Positions 48,062 through 56,720 of a stretch of DNA of 64,000 nucleotides are shown piece after piece. The notes below the pieces were generated by a model. The model made no database searches, had not been told where the DNA came from, and saw only the letters and a program-made list of their open reading frames with translations. Position numbers and translations under genes: made by a program. Each line of letters begins with the position of its first letter. Position 1 is the stretch's first letter. The DNA is from Ectobacillus funiculus (GTDB lineage: Bacteria; Bacillota; Bacilli; Bacillales; Bacillaceae_G): NCBI RefSeq assembly GCF_042429435.1, contig NZ_JBHMAF010000196.1. One strand, written 5' to 3'.

Positions 48062-49234
48062 ATGATGAAAAAATTTAATGTTGGTGTTTTAGGAATTGGG
48101 GATATTAGTGATGTTTACTTTAATAACTTAAAGAAGTATGACATCGTTAACGTGGTAGCATGTGCAGGGAGGGATCTTGAAAAAGCGCGTAAAAAAGCAA
48201 ATCAACATAATATTCCAAAGGCATATGCAACTAGTAGAGAACTGATAGAAGATCCTGAAATAGATATTATTCTTAACTTAACTGTTCCAGAAGTCCACGC
48301 TCAGCTAACAATAGAGGCTCTACAAGCTGGTAAACATGTTTATACAGAGAAGCCATTAGGAGCAACCCTTGAAGAGGGTGAAAAAATTCTCGCTTTGTCC
48401 CAAGAAAAAGGTCTTTATGTAGGTTGTGCTCCTGATACCTTTTTAGGCGGACGTCTTCAAACTTGTAGAAAAATAATAGATGAAGGGAGAATCGGAGAGG
48501 TTATTGGAGCAAGTGCCTTTGTTGTTAGCCATGGTCATGAATGGTTTCATCCAAATCCAGAGTTTTTCTATAAACCAGGTGGAGGACCATTGCTTGATAT
48601 AGGTCCTTATTATATAACGGCACTCTTATCTTTACTTGGACCAGTAAAAAGTTGCTGTGCTATGTCCAGAAGAACGTTTGATCAAAGAACTATTGAAAGT
48701 GAACCTAGACGAGGTGAAACCATTAAAGTTGAAGTAGATACACATATAACAGGAAATCTTGAATTTGTGAATGGCGCTATCGCAACGGTTATTACTAGCT
48801 TTGATGTTTGGGATTCAGAGCTTCCTAGAATAGAAATATATGGTACAGAGGGAACAATTTGCATAAATGATATTGATCCTTTAGACGGACCAAACCTTTT
48901 TGGCGGACCTGTTCTTCTAAGAACAAAAGAGAACTACAGATGGAAAGGGCTTCCGAGACAAAGCTCATTCAGTGATTGGGAAGAAGTTCCAGTTATTCAT
49001 CCGTTTAATGAAATCAGCCATCAAGAGAACAGTCGAGGAATCGGTCTTGTGGATATGGCATATGCCATTAGAGATCAAAGGGAAGAACGGGCGAGCGGAA
49101 AAATGGCGTTCCACTCTTTAGAAGTTATGGAGGGATTGCTTAAATCTGCAAAAGAAGGTTGTTTTTATCATGTAAAAAGTACTTTTGAGCGACCTGAACC
49201 GTTAGCTATTGAGTTCCCCCAAAGTGAAGGATAG
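48062..49234 (+). CDS. Gfo/Idh/MocA family oxidoreductase
   Basis: 390-residue NAD(P)-dependent dehydrogenase. N-terminal Rossmann fold (NVGVLGIGDISDVYFNNLKK) and the EKPLGATLEEGEKIL motif with catalytic Lys; C-terminal sheet domain with GGGPLLDIGPYYITALLSLL. Family members oxidise or epimerise sugars and inositols; the substrate is not clear. Two cre-like sites around its promoter imply carbon catabolite control. Starts with ATGATG, GAAGGGAA upstream. Stands alone, with no transporter beside it. Confidence 0.85.
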   Translation: MMKKFNVGVLGIGDISDVYFNNLKKYDIVNVVACAGRDLEKARKKANQHNIPKAYATSRELIEDPEIDIILNLTVPEVHAQLTIEALQAGKHVYTEKPLGATLEEGEKILALSQEKGLYVGCAPDTFLGGRLQTCRKIIDEGRIGEVIGASAFVVSHGHEWFHPNPEFFYKPGGGPLLDIGPYYITALLSLLGPVKSCCAMSRRTFDQRTIESEPRRGETIKVEVDTHITGNLEFVNGAIATVITSFDVWDSELPRIEIYGTEGTICINDIDPLDGPNLFGGPVLLRTKENYRWKGLPRQSSFSDWEEVPVIHPFNEISHQENSRGIGLVDMAYAIRDQREERASGKMAFHSLEVMEGLLKSAKEGCFYHVKSTFERPEPLAIEFPQSEG

Positions 49235-49342
49235 ACAGCTTATCCGATAACACGGAAAACATGTGAAGCATCCTAATTAATGTTTATGTAAGTCACTAAC
49301 ATTATTACTAGGAAGCCTAAAGTGTTTTCCTTTTTTCATACA

Positions 49343-49472
49343 TAAAGAAGGCTCGCTGATTGGCAAGTTGTCAGGCGAAGACAGAGGCGTAGCTGCACTT
49401 TATACTTTATTCCTAAAATTGCTCACTACGTCGAACAGTCTCCCCGCCAGAAATTTATGCTTTCTTAAAGCG
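49343..49472 (-). repeat. Dispersed structured repeat, copy R15
   Basis: Minus-strand copy. Outer GCTTTA / TAAAGT (wobble), inner AATTTCT, CTACGCCTCTGTCTTCGCC intact; closing hairpin diverged (TTGCCAATCAGCGAGCC). The remaining 49475-49643 spacer shows no gene. Confidence 0.85.
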
Positions 49473-49643
49473 CAAGGAAGGATTTATATGCTGAAACAGT
49501 TGCACTTGTTAAACACAGTGCTATATAATAATATGGTCTAAAATTTGTGATTGGTAAGGTGCAATCTTGATCCCGCATTAAGATTGTCATAACATACATG
49601 GCAAAATCATTGCCAAATCTAGGTTTGTCTGGAGGAACACAAT

Positions 49644-51263
49644 TTGATCCAAGTAAGTAATGTAAGTTTACGATACGGTGATAGAAAGTTATTTGATGAT
49701 GTAAATATTAAATTTACGCCAGGAAATTGCTATGGTTTGATTGGTGCGAACGGTGCTGGGAAATCAACATTTTTGAAAATCTTATCTGGTGAAATTGAGG
49801 CAAATACAGGCGATGTAATTATTACGCCAGGCGAGCGTCTTGCTGTTTTGAAACAGAACCACTTCGAATATGAAGAGGTTGAGGTTCTGAAAACAGTTAT
49901 TATGGGTCATACTCGTTTATGGAAGGTTTCTCAAGAAAAAGATGCCATTTACATGAAGGAAAATTTTACAGATGAAGATGGTATGCGCGCGGCAGAGCTT
50001 GAAGGTGAATTTGCTGAGCTGAATGGATGGGAAGCTGAGTCTGATGCAGCCATTCTTTTAAAAGGCTTAGGCATTGGCGAGGATCTTCACTATAAAAAAA
50101 TGGCTGAACTGTCAGGTGCGGAAAAGGTAAAGGTATTGCTGGCGCAAGCTCTATTTGGTAAGCCGGATATTTTACTTTTGGATGAGCCGACGAACCACTT
50201 GGACATGAAGGCTGTTCGTTGGTTAGAGGATTTTCTGTTAAACTTTGAAAACACAGTAATCGTTGTGTCCCATGACCGTCACTTCTTGAATAAGGTGTGT
50301 ACACATATGGCAGACCTGGACTTTTCTCGTATCCAAATTTATGTGGGTAACTACGATTTCTGGTATGAGTCCAGTCAATTGGCACTTAAAATCGGACAGG
50401 ATGCCAACAAGAAAAAGGAAGAGAAAATTAAAGAACTTCAAGCGTTTATCGCACGCTTTAGCTCAAATGCATCAAAAGCAAAGCAAGCAACGTCTCGTAA
50501 GAAATTGCTTGATAAAATTACACTTGATGATATTCGACCATCCTCTCGTCGCTATCCGTTTGTAGGCTTTACGCCAAACCGTGAAGTCGGAAACGATTTA
50601 CTGCGCGTAGAAGGCTTAACGAAAACGATTGATGGCGAGAAAGTGCTTGATAATGTAAGCTTTACGGTGAATAAAGGCGATAAAATCGCATTTGTTGGCC
50701 GCAGTGAAATTGCACATACAACATTATTTAAGATTTTATCAGGAGAAATGGAGCCGGATGCAGGTTCCTACAAGTGGGGCGTGACAACTTCTCAAGCGTA
50801 CTTCCCGCGCGATAACTCTGCTTACTTTGAGAATAGCGAGTTAAACCTAGTAGAATGGCTTCGTCAATTTTCTCCAGAGGATGAGTCTGAAAGTTTCCTT
50901 CGTGGGTTTTTGGGCAGAATGCTGTTTTCCGGAGAAGAAGTGCTTAAAAAAGCGAGTGTATTATCCGGAGGCGAAAAGGTTCGCTGTATGTTATCGAAAA
51001 TGATGCTCAGCGGTGCGAATGTACTTCTATTTGATGACCCAACAAACCATCTTGACTTAGAGTCTATTACAGCGCTCAACAACGGTTTAATTAGCTTTAA
51101 AGGTACAATGCTTTTCACATCACATGATCACCAGTTTGTTCAAACGATTGCGAATCGTGTAATCGAAATTACGCCAAATGGCATTATGGATAAGCAAACA
51201 ACATTCGATGAGTATCTAGAAAACAGCGAGTTGCAAAAAACAGTAGAACAAATGTATGCGTAA
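49644..51263 (+). CDS. ykpA: ABC-F family ATPase, YkpA/YbiT-like
   Basis: 539-residue soluble protein with two ABC domains and no membrane helices, typical of ABC-F ribosome-associated translation factors. NBD1: Walker A GANGAGKST, signature LSGAEKVKVLLAQAL, Walker B LLLDEPTNHLD; NBD2 is degenerate: Walker A position reads GRSEIAHTTL (no GK[ST]), Walker B LLFDDPTNHLD, signature LSGGEK intact. An Arg/Lys-rich linker (ANKKKEEKIKELQAFIARFS) lies between. TTG start with GGAGG 8 bp upstream. Name by overall similarity to B. subtilis YkpA. Confidence 0.88.
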   Translation: MIQVSNVSLRYGDRKLFDDVNIKFTPGNCYGLIGANGAGKSTFLKILSGEIEANTGDVIITPGERLAVLKQNHFEYEEVEVLKTVIMGHTRLWKVSQEKDAIYMKENFTDEDGMRAAELEGEFAELNGWEAESDAAILLKGLGIGEDLHYKKMAELSGAEKVKVLLAQALFGKPDILLLDEPTNHLDMKAVRWLEDFLLNFENTVIVVSHDRHFLNKVCTHMADLDFSRIQIYVGNYDFWYESSQLALKIGQDANKKKEEKIKELQAFIARFSSNASKAKQATSRKKLLDKITLDDIRPSSRRYPFVGFTPNREVGNDLLRVEGLTKTIDGEKVLDNVSFTVNKGDKIAFVGRSEIAHTTLFKILSGEMEPDAGSYKWGVTTSQAYFPRDNSAYFENSELNLVEWLRQFSPEDESESFLRGFLGRMLFSGEEVLKKASVLSGGEKVRCMLSKMMLSGANVLLFDDPTNHLDLESITALNNGLISFKGTMLFTSHDHQFVQTIANRVIEITPNGIMDKQTTFDEYLENSELQKTVEQMYA

Positions 51264-51317
51264 ATAGTACAAGATTACAAATCAGAAGAGTGATTCTATC
51301 TGAGCTATGTAATTGCA

Positions 51318-51347
51318 GGAAGGCACCTTATTTATAGGTGTCTTTTT
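51318..51347 (+). terminator. Terminator of the ABC-F gene
   Basis: AAGGCACCTTA / ATAGGTGTCTTTTT stem-loop, directly before repeat R16. Confidence 0.75.
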
Positions 51348-51348
51348 G

Positions 51349-51451
51349 CACTGTAGGAAAGTATACATTTCTAGCTAGAAATGATTCGACGTAGTCAGAA
51401 CTTTTAGGAATACAGTATAAGTAGGGCTCGCCAATCGGCGAGTTTTCTTTG
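51349..51451 (+). repeat. Dispersed structured repeat, copy R16 (short form)
   Basis: Outer CACTGTA / TACAGT; inner TTTCT; AAGTAGGG joins straight to CTCGCCAATCGGCGAGTTTT as in R12, skipping the CTCTGTCTTCGCC block. Confidence 0.9.
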
Positions 51452-51597
51452 CATTTTCTGAAAGGCATCTATTCCTTTAGCTAAGTTTGCGCTTATGCCT
51501 ACCAAACTACAGAAGGTTTATCAGATGAATTTCCCTGCGATTTAAGGAATACATATTATGAGGGTATATGCTTTGATAAGGAGAGGATGGAGCGCGC

Positions 51598-53490
51598 ATG
51601 TTGCATAAGGTGGAGGCTGAAATTAACCGAATTGTGAATGTGTTGTTTCAGGATCAATCACCAGATGGATCATGGAACTATCCGTTTGAGACTGGTATCG
51701 TATCAGATTGTTATATGATTATCTTATTGCGAACATTGGAAATCAAGGATGAAGAATTGATTAAGGCTTTAGTCGGGAGAATTATGGGCAGGCAAGAACA
51801 AAATGGGGCGTGGAAGTTATTTCGTGATGAGGAGGAGGGAAATATAACCGCTACGGTAGAGGCGTATTATGCTCTTCTTTATTCGGGTTATCGAGATAAA
51901 CATGACAAGAACATGCAAATGGCGAGACAATTTATTTTATCTAAGGGCGGCGTTGCAAAGACGCATATGTTTACAAAAGTTATGTTAGCTATCACCGGAC
52001 AATCTGACTGGCCGAGTGATTTTCCTGTCCCGATTGAAGTGATACTGCTTCCGGCGTCATTTCCAGTCAGCTTCTTTGATTTGTCTATATATGGCAGGGC
52101 GAACCTGATTCCGATTTTAATTCTTGTCCATCATCGATTTAGCATAAAAACAAAGCATGCTCCGGATATATCTGATTTGTTTCAGGAGAGCGAGGTTCCC
52201 TTTGTAAAAAATAGCGATTGGAATGAAGATCGAGAGTTCAAATGGCAATCTGTTTTAACACTAATGAAACAAGGAATGGGAATATTTCAAAATTTTCCGG
52301 CGCAGCTCCGCTCGATGGCGTTAAGGCGAGCAGAGCAATATATGATAGAGCGAATTGAACCAGACGGAACATTTTATAGTTATTTTAGCTCAACCTTTTT
52401 GATGATTTTTGCTTTATTGGCTAGGGGTTATTCAAAAAGTGATCCGATCATCACTCATGCAATTCAGGGATTAAAATCGATGGTTTGTCAAATTAGAGGG
52501 GATCTGCACGTACAATATACAACGGCAACTGTTTGGAATACAGCGTTAATCAGTTCCGTTTTGCAAGGAGCAGGAGTTCCTTCTTCAGCAAAGGTGATTC
52601 AACAAGCGGATCAATATTTACGTTCCCGTCAGCATTCTAAATATGGAGATTGGGCGATTCGTAATCCCAATACAAAGCCAGGCGGCTGGGGATTTTCAAA
52701 CATTAATACGATTAATCCTGATGTGGATGACTCAATCGCTGTTCTAAGAGCGATGCGGGTGTTTGCAACAGAACAGGATCCTTATCACGAGTCATGGGAC
52801 CGAGGGATCAATTGGGTCATTTCTATGCAAAATGATGATGGTGGATGGCCTGCGTTTGAAAGAAATGCTAATAAACCATTTCTTACTTGGTTGCCTCTTG
52901 AGGGAGGGGAAGACATTCTGATGGATCCTTCAACGGCTGATATAACGGGGAGGACATTGCAGTTTCTTGGGGATTGCACACTTTTGAACAAGAATCATCA
53001 AATCATTAAACGTGGAGTAGACTGGCTATTAAATAATCAAAAAGAAGATGGCTCCTGGTATGGACAATGGGGAAGCTGTTATATTTACGGAACGTGGACT
53101 GCTGTAACAGGAATGTCTGCTATAGGTATGCCAGCAGCTGATCCTGCTATTCAAAAGGCGGTGAATTGGCTGCATGAAATCCAGAATCCGGATGGAGGAT
53201 GGGGAGAATCTTGCAAAAGTGATATAGAAAAACGGTATGTGCCATTAGGGGCAAGTACGCGTACACATACTGCATGGGCGCTAGATATCCTGCTTATGAC
53301 TTCAACTCAGGTTACGCCTGCAATTGAGCGGGGTGTAAGATTTCTAATAGATGGAAAGCAAGAGGATTGGGCTGCAGACTATCCAAAAGGAAGAGGGGTA
53401 GCAGGAATATTTTATATCCATTATCATAGTTATGAATATATTTGGCCATTATGGACACTAGTTCGCTATAGGCAGAAATATAGTCCGTAA
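51598..53490 (+). CDS. sqhC: Squalene-hopene-type terpene cyclase
   Basis: 630-residue class II triterpene cyclase. The protonating Asp motif DVDDS (residues 375-379) corresponds to the DVDDT of bacterial squalene-hopene cyclases, and QW repeats (QNDDGGWPAF, QKEDGSWYGQWG, QNPDGGWGES) brace the alpha-barrel. In B. subtilis the relative SqhC makes sporulenes from tetraprenyl-beta-curcumene in spores; hopanoid synthesis from squalene is the alternative. No prenyl synthase gene lies beside it. AGGAGAGG upstream. Membrane-associated monotopic enzyme. Confidence 0.9.
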   Translation: MLHKVEAEINRIVNVLFQDQSPDGSWNYPFETGIVSDCYMIILLRTLEIKDEELIKALVGRIMGRQEQNGAWKLFRDEEEGNITATVEAYYALLYSGYRDKHDKNMQMARQFILSKGGVAKTHMFTKVMLAITGQSDWPSDFPVPIEVILLPASFPVSFFDLSIYGRANLIPILILVHHRFSIKTKHAPDISDLFQESEVPFVKNSDWNEDREFKWQSVLTLMKQGMGIFQNFPAQLRSMALRRAEQYMIERIEPDGTFYSYFSSTFLMIFALLARGYSKSDPIITHAIQGLKSMVCQIRGDLHVQYTTATVWNTALISSVLQGAGVPSSAKVIQQADQYLRSRQHSKYGDWAIRNPNTKPGGWGFSNINTINPDVDDSIAVLRAMRVFATEQDPYHESWDRGINWVISMQNDDGGWPAFERNANKPFLTWLPLEGGEDILMDPSTADITGRTLQFLGDCTLLNKNHQIIKRGVDWLLNNQKEDGSWYGQWGSCYIYGTWTAVTGMSAIGMPAADPAIQKAVNWLHEIQNPDGGWGESCKSDIEKRYVPLGASTRTHTAWALDILLMTSTQVTPAIERGVRFLIDGKQEDWAADYPKGRGVAGIFYIHYHSYEYIWPLWTLVRYRQKYSP

Positions 53491-53501
53491 CTTAGTTGAA
53501 T

Positions 53502-53531
53502 AAAACAAGCATAACTTAGCAGCTATGCTTG
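53502..53531 (-). terminator. Terminator of the 55-aa gene (possibly shared)
   Basis: CAAGCATA / TATGCTTG stem with 10-nt loop; on the minus strand TTTTA follows. Confidence 0.65.
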
Positions 53532-53539
53532 GGAACTCT

Positions 53540-53707
53540 TCATTTTGTATGACTGTTATTTTCGACATCAGTTTCTGGTTGTCCATATAATCCGTTCATG
53601 GCTTGCTCATCCATATCCAGACCAATGGCAGCTTCACTTCGATTTCGATGCGGATTTTTATCCTGAGTATCACTCTGTTCTTCTTTTTTAGAGTATGGGT
53701 TATTCAT
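53540..53707 (-). CDS. Hypothetical small polar protein (55 aa)
   Basis: Very polar, Asn/Glu/Asp-rich: MNNPYSKKEEQSDTQDKN, then SEAAIGLDMDEQAMNGLYGQ and PETDVENN. Probably disordered; no family recognised, although many small spore-associated proteins look like this. Start at 53707 with GGAGGTGA; a TTG at 53722 overlaps that site. Confidence 0.55.
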   Translation of the reverse strand: MNNPYSKKEEQSDTQDKNPHRNRSEAAIGLDMDEQAMNGLYGQPETDVENNSHTK

Positions 53708-53818
53708 ATCTATCACCTCCAATTTTTAAAATGCCCAAACCATGCAATCAGTATGCAAACTTGGCATACTGATCTCGGTAAAGTTCAATGGAGGGATATG
53801 TATAATTTTGAGCATAAC

Positions 53819-53850
53819 AAAAAGGCTTCGGGTGAGGAAGCCTTTTTGTG
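53819..53850. terminator. Bidirectional terminator near ndh
   Basis: AAAAAGGCTTC / GAAGCCTTTTTG stem-loop 57 bp beyond the ndh stop codon; T-rich on both strands. Confidence 0.8.
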
Positions 53851-53906
53851 TAGGGTTATTCAGATAAACAAGGATGTTCTTTTACCTTATTTAATATTCG
53901 CTCGGT

Positions 53907-55085
53907 TTAATAAGCTAAGCAGAATAACGCATGAATATGTGACATGTAACGAACATTGCTCGCTTCCTTCATTAAAGTTGCTGGAAGTCCTTTGAGCTGA
54001 GTGGAATTTGCTCCAATTGTAGCTACAGCATCTTTACGGCCGAGGCTCGCAAGTGTTCCGGAGTTAATTGGGCTAAATTCTTCAAAAGTTTTGTTTTCTA
54101 GGTATGCATATAGATTGTAGCCGATTTGTTCTCCCATCTGCCAAGCAATTTGTGCAGTTGGTGGGTATGGACGACCATCTGGAGCAAATAACACACCACA
54201 GTCACCTGCAACGAATACATCTTCATGAGATGTGGATTGAAGATAATTGTTCACAGTTGCACGTCCGCGATTCACTTCAAGGCCAGATTCTCCTACTATA
54301 GGGCTGCCTTGTACTCCGCCTGTCCAAACGAAAGTATTCGCTACGATCTGCTGACCGTCTTTTAGGTCAACTACATTTCCCGCAACATTTGTAACAGGAA
54401 GACCTAATAGGAACTGAACACCGCGTGCTTCTAAGCTAGTCTGTGCACGTTCAATAAGTACATCTGGCAGAACTGGAAGAATTTTTGGACCTGCCTCTAC
54501 AAGAAGTAACTTCACTTCTTTAGGATCGATTCCGTAGCCTTTAGCAAGCTTAGGAAGCTTGTCCGCAATCTCACCAACAAGCTCAACGCCTGTTAAGCCG
54601 CCGCCGCCGATTAAAATAGTAGCATCAGCCTCATTTTTCGTTTTCGCATATTCACGAAGGCGATCCTCGATATGTTGGTAGATATTGTTAGCATCTTCTA
54701 CTGACTTTAACACAAGGCTATGTTCTTCAAGTCCTGGAATACCGAAGTAAGCCGTTTTGCTTCCTAATCCGACAACAAGAGCATCGTATGTTAAAGTAGA
54801 GCCATCTGAAAGCTTTACCTCTTTTTTATCTACTGAGAAAGAATCCACTTTTGCAATTTTAAGGTCGATATCCTTTCCTTTGAAAAGCTTCTTCAATGGG
54901 ATAGAGATCGCTGGCTCAGCAATGCTTCCTGCTGCAAGACGGTGCAACTCCGTGATAATTTGGTGTGTTGGGTATTGGTTTACTACTGTAACTTGTGCAT
55001 CAGCCTTGCTTAAATATTTGCGAACATTTAAAGCTGCTAGAAGTCCGCCATAGCCGGCCCCTAAGATGACAATATGCTTTGACAT
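53907..55085 (-). CDS. ndh: Type II NADH dehydrogenase (Ndh)
   Basis: 392-residue single-subunit, non-proton-pumping NADH:quinone oxidoreductase, membrane-bound through its C-terminus. FAD-binding HIVILGAGYGGLLAAL; NADH-binding ILIGGGGLTGVELVGEIAD; FAD/quinone signature VFVAGDC; AQIAWQMGEQIGYNLYAYL near the quinone site. Same length as B. subtilis Ndh (YjlD), co-transcribed after yjlC. In B. subtilis this pair is Rex-repressed; I found no clear Rex operator here. Confidence 0.94.
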   Translation of the reverse strand: MSKHIVILGAGYGGLLAALNVRKYLSKADAQVTVVNQYPTHQIITELHRLAAGSIAEPAISIPLKKLFKGKDIDLKIAKVDSFSVDKKEVKLSDGSTLTYDALVVGLGSKTAYFGIPGLEEHSLVLKSVEDANNIYQHIEDRLREYAKTKNEADATILIGGGGLTGVELVGEIADKLPKLAKGYGIDPKEVKLLLVEAGPKILPVLPDVLIERAQTSLEARGVQFLLGLPVTNVAGNVVDLKDGQQIVANTFVWTGGVQGSPIVGESGLEVNRGRATVNNYLQSTSHEDVFVAGDCGVLFAPDGRPYPPTAQIAWQMGEQIGYNLYAYLENKTFEEFSPINSGTLASLGRKDAVATIGANSTQLKGLPATLMKEASNVRYMSHIHALFCLAY

Positions 55086-55124
55086 AGTTTATCCTCCGTC
55101 CTTACTGATCAAAATGTAAAAGAA

Positions 55125-55568
55125 TTATTTTTGGATACTTTGTTCTTTGCTAACTTGAAGAAAAGCGTTTACAAAACGGAATAGTTTCTGTACTTGAGGG
55201 TCTTTCAGCATTTTTAAAAGACCAAACAGACCAATTACTTCATTGCTCTCTTCAGCACGATCCTTCGCTTCGATAGCAGTAGCTGCAATGTTCTTCACAG
55301 TATGTGTTACAGGATCCATAATTTCTTGAATCGCTCCAACTGTATCGCTTTTCAATACTTCATCAGTAGCGACTGATTGGGCAAATTCATAAGACTTAGT
55401 CAATATGCTTACAAGCTCAGTCAATTTTGGCAACTGTTCGATTAAAACAGTTAGGGACTGCTGAACCTCTGGTTTTAATAGCTGATCCAGTACATCAAGC
55501 TGTTCCAGATTAGCAGATACATTCGGCAATTCTTGTGTTTCTTTTGTTTGAGTCATTGTTCCTGACAT
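55125..55568 (-). CDS. yjlC: DUF1641 protein YjlC
   Basis: 147-residue helical protein of the DUF1641 family (LIEQLPKLTELVSILTKSYE; GLFGLLKMLKDPQVQKLFRF). Always upstream of ndh in Bacillus, function unknown. AAGGAGAAT before the ATG. Its leader contains alternative hairpins (see 55620-55668). Confidence 0.9.
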   Translation of the reverse strand: MSGTMTQTKETQELPNVSANLEQLDVLDQLLKPEVQQSLTVLIEQLPKLTELVSILTKSYEFAQSVATDEVLKSDTVGAIQEIMDPVTHTVKNIAATAIEAKDRAEESNEVIGLFGLLKMLKDPQVQKLFRFVNAFLQVSKEQSIQK

Positions 55569-55614
55569 ATCCGATTCTCCTTTTTAAAAACAATATCGCT
55601 TGCATTTGATAATG

Positions 55615-55670
55615 AAAGAAAAAGACCTATCCCCCGTAGGGCCCCCAAGCTCTTAAGAGTTTGGGATAAT
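55615..55670 (-). promoter_or_regulatory. GC-rich alternative hairpins in the yjlC-ndh leader
   Basis: On the minus strand TATCCCAAACTC can pair either with GAGCTTGGG just after it or, through TATCCC, with GGGATA further on, which is followed by GGTCTTTTTC. The two foldings exclude each other and the second ends near a T-run, an attenuator-like design about 50 nt before the gene. The remaining spacer 55670-56150 shows nothing recognisable. Confidence 0.4.
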
Positions 55671-56190
55671 TTTTGGTGGTTCAAAAACTTAGAAGCATCA
55701 AAATAAATCTTAAAATAAATCTTGCAATAAGTCTACTTTTAAATTTATTATTTCCCGATAAAAATTGAATTATGTCAGATTTTTGAACAAATTGAAAACC
55801 TATTGAAAATCGTTAAGGGATACGAAAATCACCTAGCCGTTATTAGAACATAATTTTAATTCAGAGAAAAATGTGCAAGCATATCGAAATGCTTGAGGTG
55901 TCTATTTATATTTTTCCGTATGAACGGATTTACTATTTAGTTTGGATGTTAGTTGATTTTGCACCCCCGTTACATGCCAATCCTCCAGCTTGGTAAATAG
56001 TATGCGATAAGTTCTTGATAGGGGGAGCAGACGCCCTGTATATCCAATATTTACCTTAATTAATATAGTATGTTTAATATATAAGATACACGTAACAATC
56101 TGTTTTTTTACAAAGGTTTGGTGCAGGCGATATTAACGTTTTACAGTCCTTCTACATACAATGGAATCGGAGGATGGAAAGGAGAGGGTG

Positions 56191-56421
56191 ATGGACGTGT
56201 CCTGTATGATTCATATTCATTCCATTAAAATCAATAACATGGCCGGCAATTCTTCCCTTAATATTGGTTCAGCTTTTCATAGCAACCCCGCCGCAACGGC
56301 TCATAAACAGGCGGATCCAGCTCCTAGTGACCAGTCTCATATAGTCGGGAGTGACAAGAAACGCCGTGAGGAGCTCGTATGGAGAATTGGCGAGGGGTTA
56401 GGGATAACGGAGAAACAATAG
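56191..56421 (+). CDS. GerPF-like spore germination protein (76 aa)
   Basis: The core IHIHSIKINNMAGNSSLNIG, SAFHSNPAATAHK and DQSHIVG resembles the GerPA/GerPF-type small germination proteins (short beta-rich, N..G.VNFGDSF pattern). Start at 56191 has AAAGGAG 6 bp upstream; the longer frame from 56161 overlaps that site. Likely made in the mother cell; a possible SigK-like CATACAAT lies at 56153-56160. Family call is from pattern only. Confidence 0.6.
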   Translation: MDVSCMIHIHSIKINNMAGNSSLNIGSAFHSNPAATAHKQADPAPSDQSHIVGSDKKRREELVWRIGEGLGITEKQ

Positions 56422-56590
56422 CGGAAAATCATAGGAAAGAGCAGTGTGGTTTTGAAAAGATACTATCACCTCCTGATGCTCTAATCCAAAAAAGGCGCAG
56501 GGATTTATGTTTGGACGCGACCTTTTTGTGGACTAGCTGCAAAATGATTCGATACATACGGATGATATCAATGTATTCCTAAAATTTCCT
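56422..56590. other. Spacer after the GerPF-like gene
   Basis: An open frame (56379-56582) overlaps the preceding gene and lacks a ribosome site. No gene supported. Confidence 0.4.
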
Positions 56591-56597
56591 AATAGTA

Positions 56598-56642
56598 TGG
56601 AGAAAAGAACTTCCTTGTGGAAAGAAGTTCTTTTCTCTTTTA
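56598..56642 (+). terminator. Strong terminator before oppA-like gene
   Basis: GAGAAAAGAACTTC / GAAGTTCTTTTCTC with loop and T-rich 3' end; insulates the next transcription unit. Confidence 0.88.
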
Positions 56643-56720
56643 CATAGAAAAAGGATGGATGAGACATACTGGAATATACAGAAATTGGATATTTTATACA
56701 GGAATAGGAGGGCACAAAAT

